Assembly (NCBI GenBank): GCA_029204225.1
Contig: CM055096.1
Span: forward strand, 44,063,967-44,127,966
DNA length: 64,000 nt
Source: Diphasiastrum complanatum
Taxonomy: Eukaryota > Streptophyta > Lycopodiopsida > Lycopodiales > Lycopodiaceae
Reading direction: 5' to 3'
Below, piece by piece: positions 23,689 through 35,370 of this stretch. The notes beneath the pieces are model-generated. The model did not search any database. It was not told where the DNA came from and saw only the letters and a program-made list of their open reading frames with translations. The translations under genes and the position numbers were made by a program. Position 1 is the stretch's first letter. Every line of letters begins with the position of its first letter.

Positions 23689-24080
23689 AAATTGTAGCAT
23701 TCAACTTTTGCAATTAGAAAATTGGATAAAAACAATGCCTACCCCCTTGATCTTGCACGTGTCACCATTTGCTTGTAAAACTGATGTTCCATTATCCAAC
23801 TCTTTAAGGCTACTGAACCAATCTTTATTACATGTCATATGTTTGGTGGCTCCCCAGTCAATGTACCAAGCTTGATCCTCTTGTTTGATGACAATGTTGA
23901 TATAAAGATGCTAGAGTCTTCGACTTCACCTTCGTCGACAAATATACCAGCTTGCTTTGGTTTCTCTTTGCCTAACTCCGCCAAGAATTTCCAGCATTCA
24001 CTCTTCCAATGGCCCTTTTTGCCACAATAGAAGCATTTGTCTTTCTTCTTGGTCTTGTTGGATGACCCTTCAAATTAAAA
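23689..24080 (-). pseudogene. copia gag/protease fragment
   Basis: On the minus strand it reads a Lys-rich stretch, a zinc knuckle CFYCGKKGHWKSEC, an acidic linker and a protease block with the pattern W-x-I-D-W-G-A-T-x-H-M-T (the usual Ser of DSGAT is replaced). Stops and a shift are present. Confidence 0.7.
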
Positions 24081-24083
24081 TTC

Positions 24084-24538
24084 TGTTAGGATCTAGTGCA
24101 GTATACATATCACATCACACAAGTCACCATAGTTTCACCTCACAAGCTCTCAAAGATGGCAAAACAAAAGTTAATTGTATTGAAAATTGTAGATATACCA
24201 AAAGCCCTGACATGCATGGGCTTTGACAAGTGTCAACACTCTAAAATAGGCACATGTCTGACTAATAGGCCGAACATGGGCTAAAATACTGACAAACTCA
24301 GGACATGCATATGGGTATAGCAAATGCTGTCAAAAATATATTGTACAGGCTAATTTCCGTACGTGTGGCTAATCGACTACCCCAAGTAGCTGGCTACGGG
24401 ATTAGTGCCCGATCGATATATCCATAGCAGGTCACGTCTGAGACACAATGAGATACAATATACCAAATAAACTGTACAATAAATACAGTATCACATTTGG
24501 AGCTCATACTAATGAATCAAATCAAAACTGATTTCTAA
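24084..24538 (-). mobile_element. LTR of another element (about 455 bp)
   Basis: On the minus strand a purine tract AAGGGAGAGAG precedes TTAGAAATC..., and the unit closes ..GATCCTAACA. The + edge is therefore TGTTAGGATC. It is probably a 3' or solo LTR of a minus-strand element whose body has been displaced by the next insertion. Confidence 0.45.
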
Positions 24539-24785
24539 CTCTCTCCCTTAAGTTCAAATGTGATAGGAGTAAAAAATACAATTTGTAGCAACGTCTAGAG
24601 TATCCAAAAGATGTTATGCATGTCTTGCTACCCTATACTTTATCACACTCAAGCACACCAACAAACCATCGGCTTGACTCACAAAGTATCATGCATACAC
24701 AATGCTCATGCAGAGAGTCTATCACACTCTCGATCAGACTCGTCCCCTTCCAACTTGAAACACAAGTGGACCACATGAGAGACAT
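24539..24785. other. unassigned internal retroelement sequence
   Basis: Lies between two LTRs; probably the 3' untranslated region of the element whose LTR is at 24084-24538. No coding sequence is seen. Confidence 0.3.
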
Positions 24786-26077
24786 TGATGACAATCGCGA
24801 GCGCGAAACAATTCGGATGGATTTCAGATATGATTGTTGGTCACTGCCAATTGTATCATTCCTACAGTCCTCCATAATGTAGACAGACACTGTTGATCTA
24901 CGTTTTAAATTAACATAGCATTCAGCAAAATTCAACCAGTGTGCGGAATTAACATTAGGGGAGTTTTGAGCTCCAAAAAGACCCTTTAAAAATTCATGCA
25001 AGATGTCTTTTGTATCATTAAAATATTATAACGCTAATACTTTTGACTTCCCATAACTTCTTAATCATATCTCAAAAGTATCTCATGTAACATATCATTG
25101 AAAGCCCTTGTTGAGCACTTTCCAATGCACCAAACTTCGCTAAATTTGGACTTACCATCAAAAAGTTATGCCATTTTTAGTGTGGACTCAAAATGTTACG
25201 TTACGTAGATTTCAAATTTGAGTGTTTTGATTGGTCCATGTGTAAGAAAAATTTAAGAAAAGATATAAAAAGAATCTTTACAAAGGGTCGTTTTTGGATT
25301 TAGAACTCCTCTAATGTAAAGTGAATGAATGAGATACACAAACGATAGCGAACAACAATTCATTCAAGATTGAACAAAATAAGAGTGATAAGTGCGCAAC
25401 GGCTACAAATTCATCTATTGATTTTACTGATTCTTTAGGCACTGCATGTAGGTCCATGTAGTGCGTTGGCATGAGAGAAATGTAGTTCTCTCATGAATTC
25501 GTGTCTCGCTTACTAGCGGACTTGTGGATCTACAGATCCTATGTAGAAAAATTGTCTCGCACGCAAGCATACTCGTATTTTGTATTTTCGTCTTCTTGCT
25601 TACTAGCATTAGACTTCTACATAGTATATCATGCATCAATCAGAAGGTATATAGTCATGTTGTGTAACTTCTAGATTAGAGTGATTAAACATCTACAACT
25701 ATTCGTGAATTACAAGAATGGCAGATTAGCCATGACCTAGAGTGTATTTGTTGATGTCATGATATCAGATCAAATATCTGTACTTCTTGGTACTTGCATG
25801 ATCTTGCTGGTCCTTTTTTGGAGTGTGAGGACAGAAAAAGATGTTGTGACAATTTTCGTGTCGCTTCGTGTCATCCGACTTTCACGTCGTCTGACTTTCT
25901 CCTGTTGTAGCGTGAAAAATTCTCTTTCGTGAATCTTTTGCATTCGTGTCTTTTCATCAGGGTGTTTGCAAACATTTTCGCTTCACATCTTTTGACTTTT
26001 GCGTTCACGAACGTTTTCGTCAGAGTGAGGACTGAAAGATAGCAAAGCTTTGGTAATAGAAACGTTTTGTTTTTTCA
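24786..26077 (-). repeat. 3' LTR of minus-strand copia, with inserted MITE
   Basis: Without the MITE and its TAA duplication it is about 925 bp, close to the 919-bp partner. Confidence 0.8.
24953..25316. mobile_element. MITE copy 2 (364 bp) in a copia LTR
   Basis: TIRs CATTAGGGGAGTT / ..AACTCCTCTAATG. It is flanked by TAA on both sides (24950-24952, 25317-25319). The partner LTR at about 28810-28830 shows the empty site with one TAA. A 3-bp TAA duplication would fit PIF/Harbinger or CACTA-like elements; the superfamily is not assigned. Confidence 0.88.
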
Positions 26078-27429
26078 GCTCCCTCTCAAAGCATGATAGC
26101 TTGATGACTCCAAGATTGCTCCTCTGTCTCTCAAAAAGTCCTTTGTCTAGGGCTTTTGTGAAAATGTCAGCAACCATGTCTTTCGTTCCGATGAAGGTGG
26201 TCTACAGCATCTTCTTCTCAATCAGATCCCTGATCAAATGGTACTTGATCATGATGTGTTTCGTTCTTGAGTGGTACACGCGATCTTTCGTTAGATGTAT
26301 TGCAGATGTATTATCCATCTGCATAACCAAAGGCTCGTTTCTTGTTTTGCCCGATTTGTCCATGAACTGCTTGAGCCAAATTATTTCATTGGCCATCTTT
26401 GCTGATGCAACGTACTCTGCCTCGCAGGATGACTGAGCCACAATGGTCTGCTCCTTGTTGACCCAGGGAATTGCCACTCTTGGCACGATGGTGCATCCTC
26501 TTGAGACACTTTTACAATCGTCCTTGAGGGATGCCCAGCTAGCATCATTGTAGGAAAGCATCTTGAACCCTACATCATGACAATAACACAAGCCATAATC
26601 TCTCGTTAATTGAAGATATTGCAAAATTTGTCTTGCAATCTTCCAATGTGTCGAACCTGGAATCGTGCAGAATTGGCTCATCCTGAACACTACATAAGCA
26701 ATGTCAGGGCATGTGTTGTCTACAAGGTACATCAATGAACCTATCAGCTTCTTGTAAGGTGTGAGTTGCATTTGTTCTCTCTCTTCTTCATTCCTCGGAC
26801 AATCATCATTTGTCAGCATCGTTTCTGTGAGCATTGGAGTATTCGCTCCTTTGCAATTCAGCATCCCAAAAACCTCTAGGATTTTTTAGGTGTATCTGGA
26901 CTGGTGAAGGTACAACTTACCTCCCTCATAGTCCCTTTTAATTTGCAAGCCGAGGTAACACCTGGCTTCTCCTAGATCCACAATCTCAAAATGTTTTGAG
27001 ATGTCTTTCTTCACTTCAGCAATCAGCTTCTCACTCTTGCTGAGTATCAGAGTGTCGTCCACATATACAGCCACAATAATGATCTGCTCATCTGTGACTC
27101 TAACATACACATTGGAATCAGCCATCAGTGGCTTGAATCCTAATGATTTCAAGGCTTGATCCTTCTTTTTGTACCATTGTCGAGCTGACTGTTTCAGATC
27201 GTAGATACTTCTATGCATTCTGCATGCATAATCAAGAAGTGAATTCGAGACATATCTTGGGGGTTTGATCCATGTAGACCTCCTCATCTAACTCACCATG
27301 CAAGAAGGTTGTCTTCTCATCCACAATGTGGATCTTGAAGTCATAAACAGCTGCATATGCAAATAACAAGCATAGGGACGAATGTTTTGGATCCATCTCC
27401 AAGAACAATGAATCTTGAAGGATTTGCAC
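25983..27429 (-). pseudogene. copia RT and RNase H remnant
   Basis: Minus-strand pieces: HIVDEKTTFLHGELDEEVYM (27232-27429), YDLKQSARQWY and VAVYVDDTLIL (26886-27287), a 3' RT/RNase H block with MYLVDNTCPDIAYVV, SSCEAEYVA and SRTKHIMIKYHLIRD (26202-26864), and [13 protein letters not shown] (25983-26177). Frameshifts separate the pieces. The RT amino-terminal part and the integrase are deleted, so this joins directly to the protease piece near 27440. Confidence 0.88.
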
Positions 27430-27448
27430 TTCTAAAATCAGACATAAT

Positions 27449-28402
27449 TCATCTTGATGTCATGAAGTGTGAGGTGGATCCTAAATCTAGGATCACCTCA
27501 TGTGTGTCAAACGTAGACGCTGCACATAGATCTGCACAAATGTAGGCAGTCGAACAATTTCTGTTTGATCTCTCTTCGCCCATTTTTGAGCTCTCAGGCT
27601 CCTCGACATAGGATGAACTGTTGCTATCCTCCTGTCTGTTCTGTGCTGATTTGTTTCTCGGATTCAGGCAACAATTAATGGCTGCATGGCCCTTCTTATG
27701 GCAGTGGATACATTCAATTTTTGAATTGAGCCAGCATGTGTCAATTGTGTGCCCATCTCTTTTGCATCTCACACAAGTCTTCTTTTCTCCACCTTGCTAT
27801 TTCGACCTCCCTTTGTTCTTCCACTTGTCTTTGTTGGTCCCCTCTGCTTGCTGATCATGATCTTGCCTTTGATTAGACTTCCTCTTAGGCTTGAATTATT
27901 TTTTGGATTTCTCTTTGTTGTCGTAGAGGGCTTGGTCAGAACCATCCTTGTGAACAATGTGTTCTTTAGCCTCGACTTCCTCTTGAATCTCGACAATTAC
28001 CTTTTCGAGGGTCATTGTAGGACCTTTCGCGAGTAGGGTTCTGGTTGTCTGGAAAGATCTAGGTAAGGCTATCAATAGGTAAGTGAGCTACTTCTTAGCT
28101 GACACTGCATTCTTTACTCCAGAGTTATGTAGTGATAGAAATAGATCCTTCATCTTCCTTACAAAAGAAGTGAGGTCTTTCCCATCCCACTGTAGATTTG
28201 TCAACTGATCTTCTAGCATCATTATTTGACTTCTTGATTTCGTTTGAAATCTTGTGAGCAGTGTATCCCACATTTTCTTAGCTTTGGAGAGTGTAGCCAG
28301 GTCAAGTTTGAGACTATCTTTGATGAATGAAGATAGCAAGGCTACTGCCTTGTCATTTTTCTCCCTCCACTCATGTAGCTCTTTGCCTGATGTCGTAGGC
28401 AT
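27449..28402 (-). pseudogene. copia gag with zinc knuckles and protease start
   Basis: UBN2-like gag (28088-28402, with LAT..KAKKMWDTL and a QLTNLQW block), a basic stretch (27769-27996), then two knuckles (one degenerate, then CIHCHKKGHAAINC) and the protease word LDLGSTSHFM (27449-27772). Frames are broken between blocks. Confidence 0.82.
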
Positions 28403-28647
28403 CTCCTCTATACCACCTAGGGGAATAAACCTTCACCCTTGAGTATCAATGATGTCTTAACTTTCTAGGCCAGAAATTTTGATCCTGAAAAATCCAGAGC
28501 TGTAGAGATCTTGCTCTATATGCTGCTAATTGAAGCCATTGCATTTTAAGTGTGTTCTCTTGTTCATAATTGTTTGAATGTTTGGCCTCCTAGATCTGAT
28601 AGCTTTTTGGCTACGTCAGACTATGACAAGGTAGGCTTTGATACCAT

Positions 28648-29566
28648 TGATGACAATCGCAAGCGCGAAACAATTTGGATGGATTTCAGATATGATTGCT
28701 GATCACTGCCAGCTGTATCATTCCTACAGTCCTCTAGAATGTAGACAGGCACTACTGATCTATGTTTTAGATTAACACAATATTCAATAAAATTCAATTA
28801 GTGTGTGGAATTGATAAAATTAATGAATGAGATACACAAACAATAGCGAACAACAATTCATTCAAGATCAGACAAGATGAGAGTGATATGTGCGCAACAG
28901 CTACAAATGCATCTATTGATTTTTTTGATTTTGTAAGCACTACATGCAAGTCTACGCAGTGCGTTGGCATGAGAGAAATGCAGTTCTCTCATGATTCGTG
29001 TCTCACTTTCTAGCGGACTTGTGGATCTATAGATCCTATGCAAAAAAATTGTCCCGCACGCAAGCGGACTCGTATTTTGTATTTTTGTCTTCTTGCATTA
29101 GAATTCTACATAGTATATCATGCATTAACCAAAAGGTATATAGTCGCATCGTGTAACTTCTAGATTAGAGTGATTAAACATCTACAACTAATCACGAATT
29201 ACAAGAGTGGTAGATTAGCCACGACCTAGAGTGTATCTGTTGACGTCATGATATCAGATCAGATATCTGTACTTCTTGGTACTTGCATGATCTTGTTGGT
29301 CATTTTTTGGAGTATGAGGGCAGAAAAAAACGTCGCAATGATTTTCGTGTTGCTTCGTGTCATTTGACTTTCGCATCGTCTGACTTTATCCTGTTGTACC
29401 GCAAAAAATTCTCTTTCGTAAATCCTTCGCATTCGTGTCTTCTCATCAGGGTATTCGTGAACATTTTTGCTTCGTGTCTTTTGGCTTTCGCGTTTGCGAA
29501 CATTTTTGTCAGAGTGAGGGCTAAAAGCTAGCAAAGCTTTGGTAATAGAAACGTTTTGTTTCTTCA
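28648..29566 (-). repeat. 5' LTR of minus-strand copia (919 bp)
   Basis: The + edges are TGATGACAATCGC and ..GTTTCTTCA. It aligns to the other LTR throughout and carries the MITE-free empty site. Confidence 0.82.
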
Positions 29567-29699
29567 ATCATGCCAATGCAAGCTCATCCCTGAGTCACAA
29601 CTCACGAGATCCTGAGACCAATGCCTTCCAATCTGATCGTATTGAGGTATATGGCTCTGAGTGACTTTCTCTAGGCTTCTTCCTGATCTCATTGACTTA

Positions 29700-31055
29700 G
29701 AATATGAACCAAATAGGTTCCAACACCTATGCCAAGCCTAGACTCTCCAGATTGGACGATTGAATTTCATGTTCACACGGATGCCTCAAAATATGCCATT
29801 GGATCAGTTTTGACGCAGCCAGGTGACTATAAGAAGGATTATCCTATACGATTTGCAAGCAGACAGGTTACAGATCCGGAGAAGAATTATTAAACAACAG
29901 ATTGCAGGACAATTGTATCATCGTGGATCAGACAATATTCTACGAAGATGTGTTTTATCACATGAAATCCCAGATCTAATCATGTTTTCACATGATGGCA
30001 TGGGCAGAGGACATTTCTCTACAGATATTACTATTCGCAAACTTTTGCAATCAGGTTGTTGGTGGCCTACGCTTCATAAGGACATAGAAAATTATATTCA
30101 GACATGTGATGTTTGCCAGCGAGCACGACGACCTACTAGACAAAACTATGAACCCTTGCATCCAGTTTTATCGCAAGCACCATTTGAAAAATGGGGACTG
30201 GATTATGTTGATCCTATTCATCCTGTCGCACAAGGATCTCAGGCCCGATACATTATCATAGCAACTGATCATATGACCAAGTGGGTTGAAGCCAAAGATG
30301 TCAAAGTTGCTGATGCGGCCAAGTTTGTTTATAAAAATATTATAATCAGATTTGGATGTCCGATCGAGATTGTCAATGATCGGGGTACACACTTTTTTAA
30401 TCAAACAATAAAGTTTTTATTAGAAGATTTTTTTGTTATACACAGATTTAGTACTCCCTACTATCCTAGAGAGAATGGCCAGGCTGAATCTTCCAATAAG
30501 ATTCTCTGCACTATTATAACAAAGACAGTTGAAGCAAGTCGGTCTGATTGGGAACATAAACTATATGCAGCGTTATGGGCATTCAGATTTGCTTACAAAA
30601 ATATTACAAATCAAACACCCTTTCAACTGGTTTATGGTCAAGATGTTGTCATGTCAATTGAATTTTTAATCCCATCTTTACACATAGCGGCAACATAACT
30701 GTTAAATGATAATAAGTCTTTACAACTACGTCATAAAGCATTGCACAAATTATGTGAAACCCGATTGATGGTAGTTCATGCGTTAGTAGCAAAGAAAGCC
30801 CGCCGAAAGGCATGGCACGATCGTCGATTGCACAAAAAGGATATGAAAGCAAGAGATCTTGCACTGATGTACAAAACCAAGCTGATCAAGGGAAAACTGA
30901 AGTTTACCAATGAAGGCCCGTATAAAGTGAAGGAAATCCTAAACTATGGCGTAGTAATTCTTGAGCATTTGGATGGAAAACGATTCGATACTCCGGTGAA
31001 TGGCAGCCGATTACGCAAGTTTTGGAAGCCTGCACCGCCAGTTCAACAAGCCTGA
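29700..31055 (+). pseudogene. Ty3/gypsy RNase H start, integrase and GPY/F module
   Basis: Begins with an RNase H word (FHVHTDASKYAIGSVL, about 29770-29815), then a deletion. The integrase follows: zinc module HD...GHF....CDVCQR, first Asp in WGLDYVDPI, second in VNDRGTHF, Glu in RENGQAESS, and TPFQLVYG. One stop at 30696-30698 separates the C-terminal part (30741-31055), which has KARDLALMYK and a GPYKVKEI module ending before the stop. RT is absent upstream. Confidence 0.88.
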
Positions 31056-31861
31056 TCTCAATGATTTTTAAGTTTATTTGTTTTTCAATTTTTTGTTTTG
31101 AATATTTGATTGTTCAGATTTTTGTGAAAAAGACAATAAAAAAAAATGAGAAAAGACTGATGAGCAAAAGTCAGGAAAGTCATCGGCATGGAAAAAAGGA
31201 AGGGCAATATTTTTTATGAGAAATGACTTATAAAATCACTGTTTAAGTCAGAACATGCCTATATAGTATCAGAAACCTTTGCTGAGCCTCCAGAATGTCC
31301 ATCCACTTCAGATTTATCTAAATTGAGGTGGGCGAAGGTTCTTTTGCAGGAGAAATCCATCTTTTGAGTCAGGCGAATGATCAGCAATATGCCATTTTGG
31401 GAACCTTCGTCGAGCACCTTACTCTCATTATGAACCTTCGCTAACATGCTAGATGGTCTTAAAATGTCAAAATTAGGTTGGCCATAGCCTTAGATCTTAA
31501 AAAAATGCATTTATGACAGTACTTGGACGAAGGACCCTCCTGGGCGGAGGTTCATCCTTCGCCAACCTTGGAAAATGTTCACCGAATATGTTCAGATCCC
31601 CAGAAACTTTTGCCGAGATTTTTATAGCCTATTTTCGTAGTACTGTACATGCTTGCAAATTTTTGTTCATAAACTGACCAGCCAAACTAGTATTTAGTGT
31701 AATGGACCCTCCAAATTCACCTATAAGTTGGCTGAATTCGATTCATTCCTCACTTGTGCTAGCGAAGCTCTTGCAAATTTTTCCCGTGACCAAAGCCTTC
31801 CAAACTTTCTAAACTGCTTTTTGATATACATTCACACGTCTTACTTTTTGTTCTAATCATC
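31056..31861. other. spacer between integrase and extra ORF of the gypsy element
   Basis: No gene. Words such as GAACCTTCGC/CCTTCGCC recur several times at 31270-31580. Confidence 0.35.
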
Positions 31862-32600
31862 ATGTCTTCTACAAATACATCCCAGTCTCCGCATTATACT
31901 ATCCATTGTGATGTCCCATCTACAACGGATATCATGATACTTCCTAGCACAATTATGGTCACTCGGTGGATGACCCTTGCGGAGCCTCTGCTTACTGCAA
32001 TGGGTATTCACGAGAGAGTCGTTTCTGGGAGAATCAACATGGATTTCATCACTCTTGCCTTCAGTACGTGGAAGGAAGAAAATCCAAGTTTTATATCACC
32101 TTTCAGGGAGCCACACACAAAGTGCGCGTATTTGAGGCCGCCCTTGCTGCCATAGGCATAGCGTCTAGAACCCAAGCCTCACCAAACCATAAACATGCCA
32201 AACAGGCTATTAAGCCTTACATTGACCTCACAAATGATCTGCATTGAACTAATGATGGCTATCTCCTCGATGCCATCACTGAGCCTGCCATACACGCTGC
32301 TGCCCAGCTCTTGAATAACTTTCTGATGGTTAGCAACCTTAGGAAAGACCACATCACTTCACAGATCCTACGTAGGATAGTCGAGTCCTATGTCAAGATA
32401 GCTAAGGCCCCTCTTGCACCATATAATTGGTTCAAGACTATTTTAGGTGAGCTCAAACGATCTATTAAGAGTAATACCAAGCAGTAGTTCGCTGCTGGCT
32501 CCCTATCATCTCTTCCAGCATTCTCCCACCTTGAAAACAAAATCCATGTATGGCTTTGAAGAAGATGATGTTTTTGAAGAAGAAGAAGTACCGGAACCTA
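31862..32600 (+). pseudogene. extra ORF downstream of gypsy integrase, degenerate, function unknown
   Basis: ATG at 31862 (MSSTNTSQ..). A shift around 31970-32100 leads into the frame that ends at 32245. Readable sequence continues past that stop (..EPAIHAAAQLLNNFL.., ..APYNWFKTILGELKRS..) to about 32490, then further stops. The position between integrase and LTR matches the additional ORFs of some plant gypsy lineages. I recognise no domain. Confidence 0.5.
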
Positions 32601-32716
32601 TTTCACGCTAACCAAGGATGGTACCATCAGGTCCTACTACTGCTATCGTTTCCATGACAGTAGATTCTGGTGATGTTCTTGGTTTAGTCTCAAGCCTTGC
32701 GCAAGTGATCTAGTCT

Positions 32717-32947
32717 ATGCTGGATAAGAAAAAAAAAATGGAGCAGAGAATTTCCGACATGGTTTCCAAAAATACTCTTATCAGCCAGAAGATTGTTCAG
32801 TTGGATAGAGAATTGAAGATTGCCAAGCAGCACACAGAAAAATATGAAGCTAAAAAGAAGATGACACAACAACAGGCTTGTTGGCTAATTCTGATGAATC
32901 CCCAAGATACTCGGATAGAACTAATGAAGACTGAGAGCCGAGTATGA
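32717..32947 (+). pseudogene. coiled-coil segment, probably the end of the extra gypsy ORF
   Basis: 76 residues with a strong heptad-like pattern rich in Lys/Glu/Gln (KKKMEQRISDMV..IVQLDRELKIAKQ). It is likely the C-terminal portion of the upstream degenerate ORF in another frame. Confidence 0.45.
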
Positions 32948-32985
32948 GAGCTGAGAAATACTAGTTAGGAAAGAAATGCCAAAAC

Positions 32986-33960
32986 TGTGTAAGCCTCATG
33001 GTGAATCTCGGAAGATGGAATGACCATGTAGGAACTAGTATTTCTAAGCAAATGTAATAAATGCAAGTAGGCCCCTCTTAAAAAAAGTAGAGTGAGCCAC
33101 CTTTTGATGCTGACCTCTAGTGGAGAGCATTATTCCACTTGTAATTTATAAAATGTGGAAATTCCACTAGGATGCCACCTAAGGAGATCTCTTGCTTATT
33201 TAAGAGACTCCCTCTTTGTGAAGAGGAGCTCTTTGCATTATATCTACTCCATGCATTATAAGAAGATTTTCCATGAGTCTGATGCTACACTAAGCTCCTT
33301 GATCATGATGGTTTTCTTGAGTGATGCCCCTATGATCATGCCCTTCCATTCATATTGTATGTGGTTGTGGATTAGTTTTCTTGCTTACCTAGTTGTGGAT
33401 TAGATTTCATGTTTTCTTGTGGATTAATGTAGGAGCCAGCATTCAAGTAAACTAAATAGGCTAGAAATGTGGCATAAATCTTGCATATTCTCTAACATTC
33501 CAGTTCTTGATGTTCTTGGGATGTCCAAGAATCAAAAGGCTGGTTAGTTTCTTGATTCTTGGACTTCTAACATGTTGTAGATTAGTTTTTGTTTCTTGTT
33601 TTGTCAATTTATGCAAGTAAAGTAGTGTAGGATCTGATTTTAGTTCATTTTGCAGCAAAGTAGAAGTAGAATTTCATTGTTTGTTCAACGGATCTACACA
33701 CTAATTTTATGGTTGAACGTTTTGGCATGTATGAGTGGTTGTTTATGCATGTGCATTAGTTCAACAGTGACTTCCCTAGATTGTCCTCTGACAGGCAGGA
33801 CATTTACTACATCGATATCAGTCCCTTCTGCCTGGTTTCGGCATTGAACTAAGAAGCTAACATTCAAGAAATGCCAACAAGCCTCTAAACAGACAGAAAA
33901 TAGTTCTTGTAAACAAGGAAGACTAGTAAACAGATTCTATAAGCTCTGAAGATGTCAACA
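32986..33960 (+). repeat. gypsy LTR (left edge approximate)
   Basis: The right edge is firm: ..GATGTCAACA followed by TT and a PBS. The left edge is either TGTGTAAGCC at 32986 or TGACCATGTAGG near 33020, the latter after a purine tract GGAAGATGGAA. TTATTTAAG near 33196 may be the TATA box. Confidence 0.55.
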
Positions 33961-33962
33961 TT

Positions 33963-33974
33963 TGGCACCGTTGC
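33963..33974 (+). other. primer-binding site, tRNA-Asp type
   Basis: TGGCACCGTTGC, 2 bp after the LTR. It differs by one base from TGGCGCCGTTGC, the complement of the plant tRNA-Asp 3' end used by Athila-like gypsy elements. Confidence 0.65.
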
Positions 33975-34287
33975 TGCTTGAACTCCACACCTCATAAACC
34001 CACACCTGTTGCAATAGTGTCCTTGAACAGATCCATAACAGTTCTGATCGGCAGTCTACCTTGTAAACGAACTACCCTACCTGCAAAACGACCTACAAGA
34101 AACAACAATCGCAGGCAAATAGACTTGCTTGCAAATTCGTCTGAAAACCAACTTGCTTGCACCTGAACCTGCAAACCAACCAACAAGCCACAACAACTAC
34201 ACACACAAGCGATCAGACTTGCCTTAGTATCAAACTGCAAAGCCAGAGCCCACACCCATCCACTACACTCCTTCAGCCGCCCCGTCA
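33975..34287. other. first part of gypsy leader
   Basis: CA-rich untranslated sequence before the minisatellite. No gene. Confidence 0.4.
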
Positions 34288-35060
34288 TGCTCCATTTCCT
34301 TCATATCTCAACCGATGTTCCATTTTCTTCATATCTCAACCGACGCTCCATTTCCTTCATAATTCAACAGACGGTCCATTTTCTTCATATCTCAGTCGAC
34401 GCTTTCCTTCAAAACTCAACCGACACTTCCCTTCACATCTCAGCCGACGCCCTCTGCTCACATCTCAGCCGACGTTTTCCTTCATATCTCAACCGACAAT
34501 TTTTTTCAAATCTCAACCGACGATTTTTTTCAAATATCAACCGAAAATTTTTTTTCAAATATCAACCGACGATTTTTTTTTCAAATCTCAATCGACGTTT
34601 TTTTTCAGATCTCGACTGATGAGTTCGCGTCAAATCTCGACCGACGGGTTCGCATCAAATCTCAACCGACGGGTTTTCGATCAGACCTCGACTGACAAAT
34701 TTACGTCATATCTCGATCGACGGATTCGCGTCAGATCTCGATCGACGGATTCGCATCAGATTTCGACCGACAGGTTTTCGATCAGATCTCGACTGACGGG
34801 TTCACGTCAGATCTCGACCGACGGGTTCGCGTCAGATCTCGACCGACGAGTTCGCGTCAGATCTCGACTGACGGGTTTTTGATCAGATCTCGACCGACGG
34901 ATTTTTTATCAGATCTCGACCGACGGGTTTGCGTCAGATCTCGATCGATGGATTTTCGATCAGATCTCGATCGACGGGTTCACGTCAGATCTCGATCGAC
35001 GGTTATGGGTCCAATCTCGACCGACGGGGTTCCTCACCATCTCAACCGACCAACTCCATG
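34288..35060 (+). repeat. minisatellite in the gypsy 5' leader, about 30 units of 22-28 bp
   Basis: The core word ATCTCRACCGACG recurs throughout. The left half has 22-28 bp units with CTTCAT spacers, the right half 25-26 bp units such as GATCTCGACCGACGGGTTCG. Mixed 25/26 spacing moves the reading frame, so the long open frames here (34157-35109) are repeat artefacts. Confidence 0.9.
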
Positions 35061-35370
35061 CCAGACCATAGAACTTTCAAACGACACCTCTGATTGGCAT
35101 TTCGACTGAAGCACCATCTCCCCAAAGCCTTAGAGATTGAGAAAAAAATAATTCAAAAAAAATAAAACTCATACCAATAGAAAGCCCTTTTTATACTGAG
35201 TCTCCACCTTCACTTTCTTCAACACCCAAAAAAATCTAAAAAAATCCAAAATCCACCAAAAATCTAAAAACACCAAAAACCCTAAAAAAATCCAAAAACA
35301 CCAAAAATTCTAAAAAATTCAAAAACACCAGAAACACATACCCAACACAAAAACGACACAATAATACCCA

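Larger units (their letters stand above)
24786..29566 (-). mobile_element. copia retrotransposon, minus strand, internally deleted
   Basis: LTRs at 24786-26077 (carrying a MITE) and 28648-29566. The purine tract GAGAGGGAGC sits next to the left LTR, and the PBS word TGGTATCAAAGCC (minus, 28646-28634) sits next to the right one, so transcription ran right to left. gag, a zinc-knuckle/protease piece, RT and RNase H remain; integrase is gone. Flanks (GACAT left, ATCAT right) match at only 3 of 5 bases, so the target duplication is eroded or absent. Confidence 0.85.

Noticed and set aside
34288-35060. CRISPR-like array of short repeats
   Set aside because: Units are contiguous and variable, with no unique spacers. 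This is a plant nuclear retroelement leader.
34157-35109. Open frames of 241 and 76 residues rich in S-T-D-G/R-S-R repeats
   Set aside because: They lie on the minisatellite, whose mixed 25/26-bp units shift frame. There is no domain and no need for a protein.
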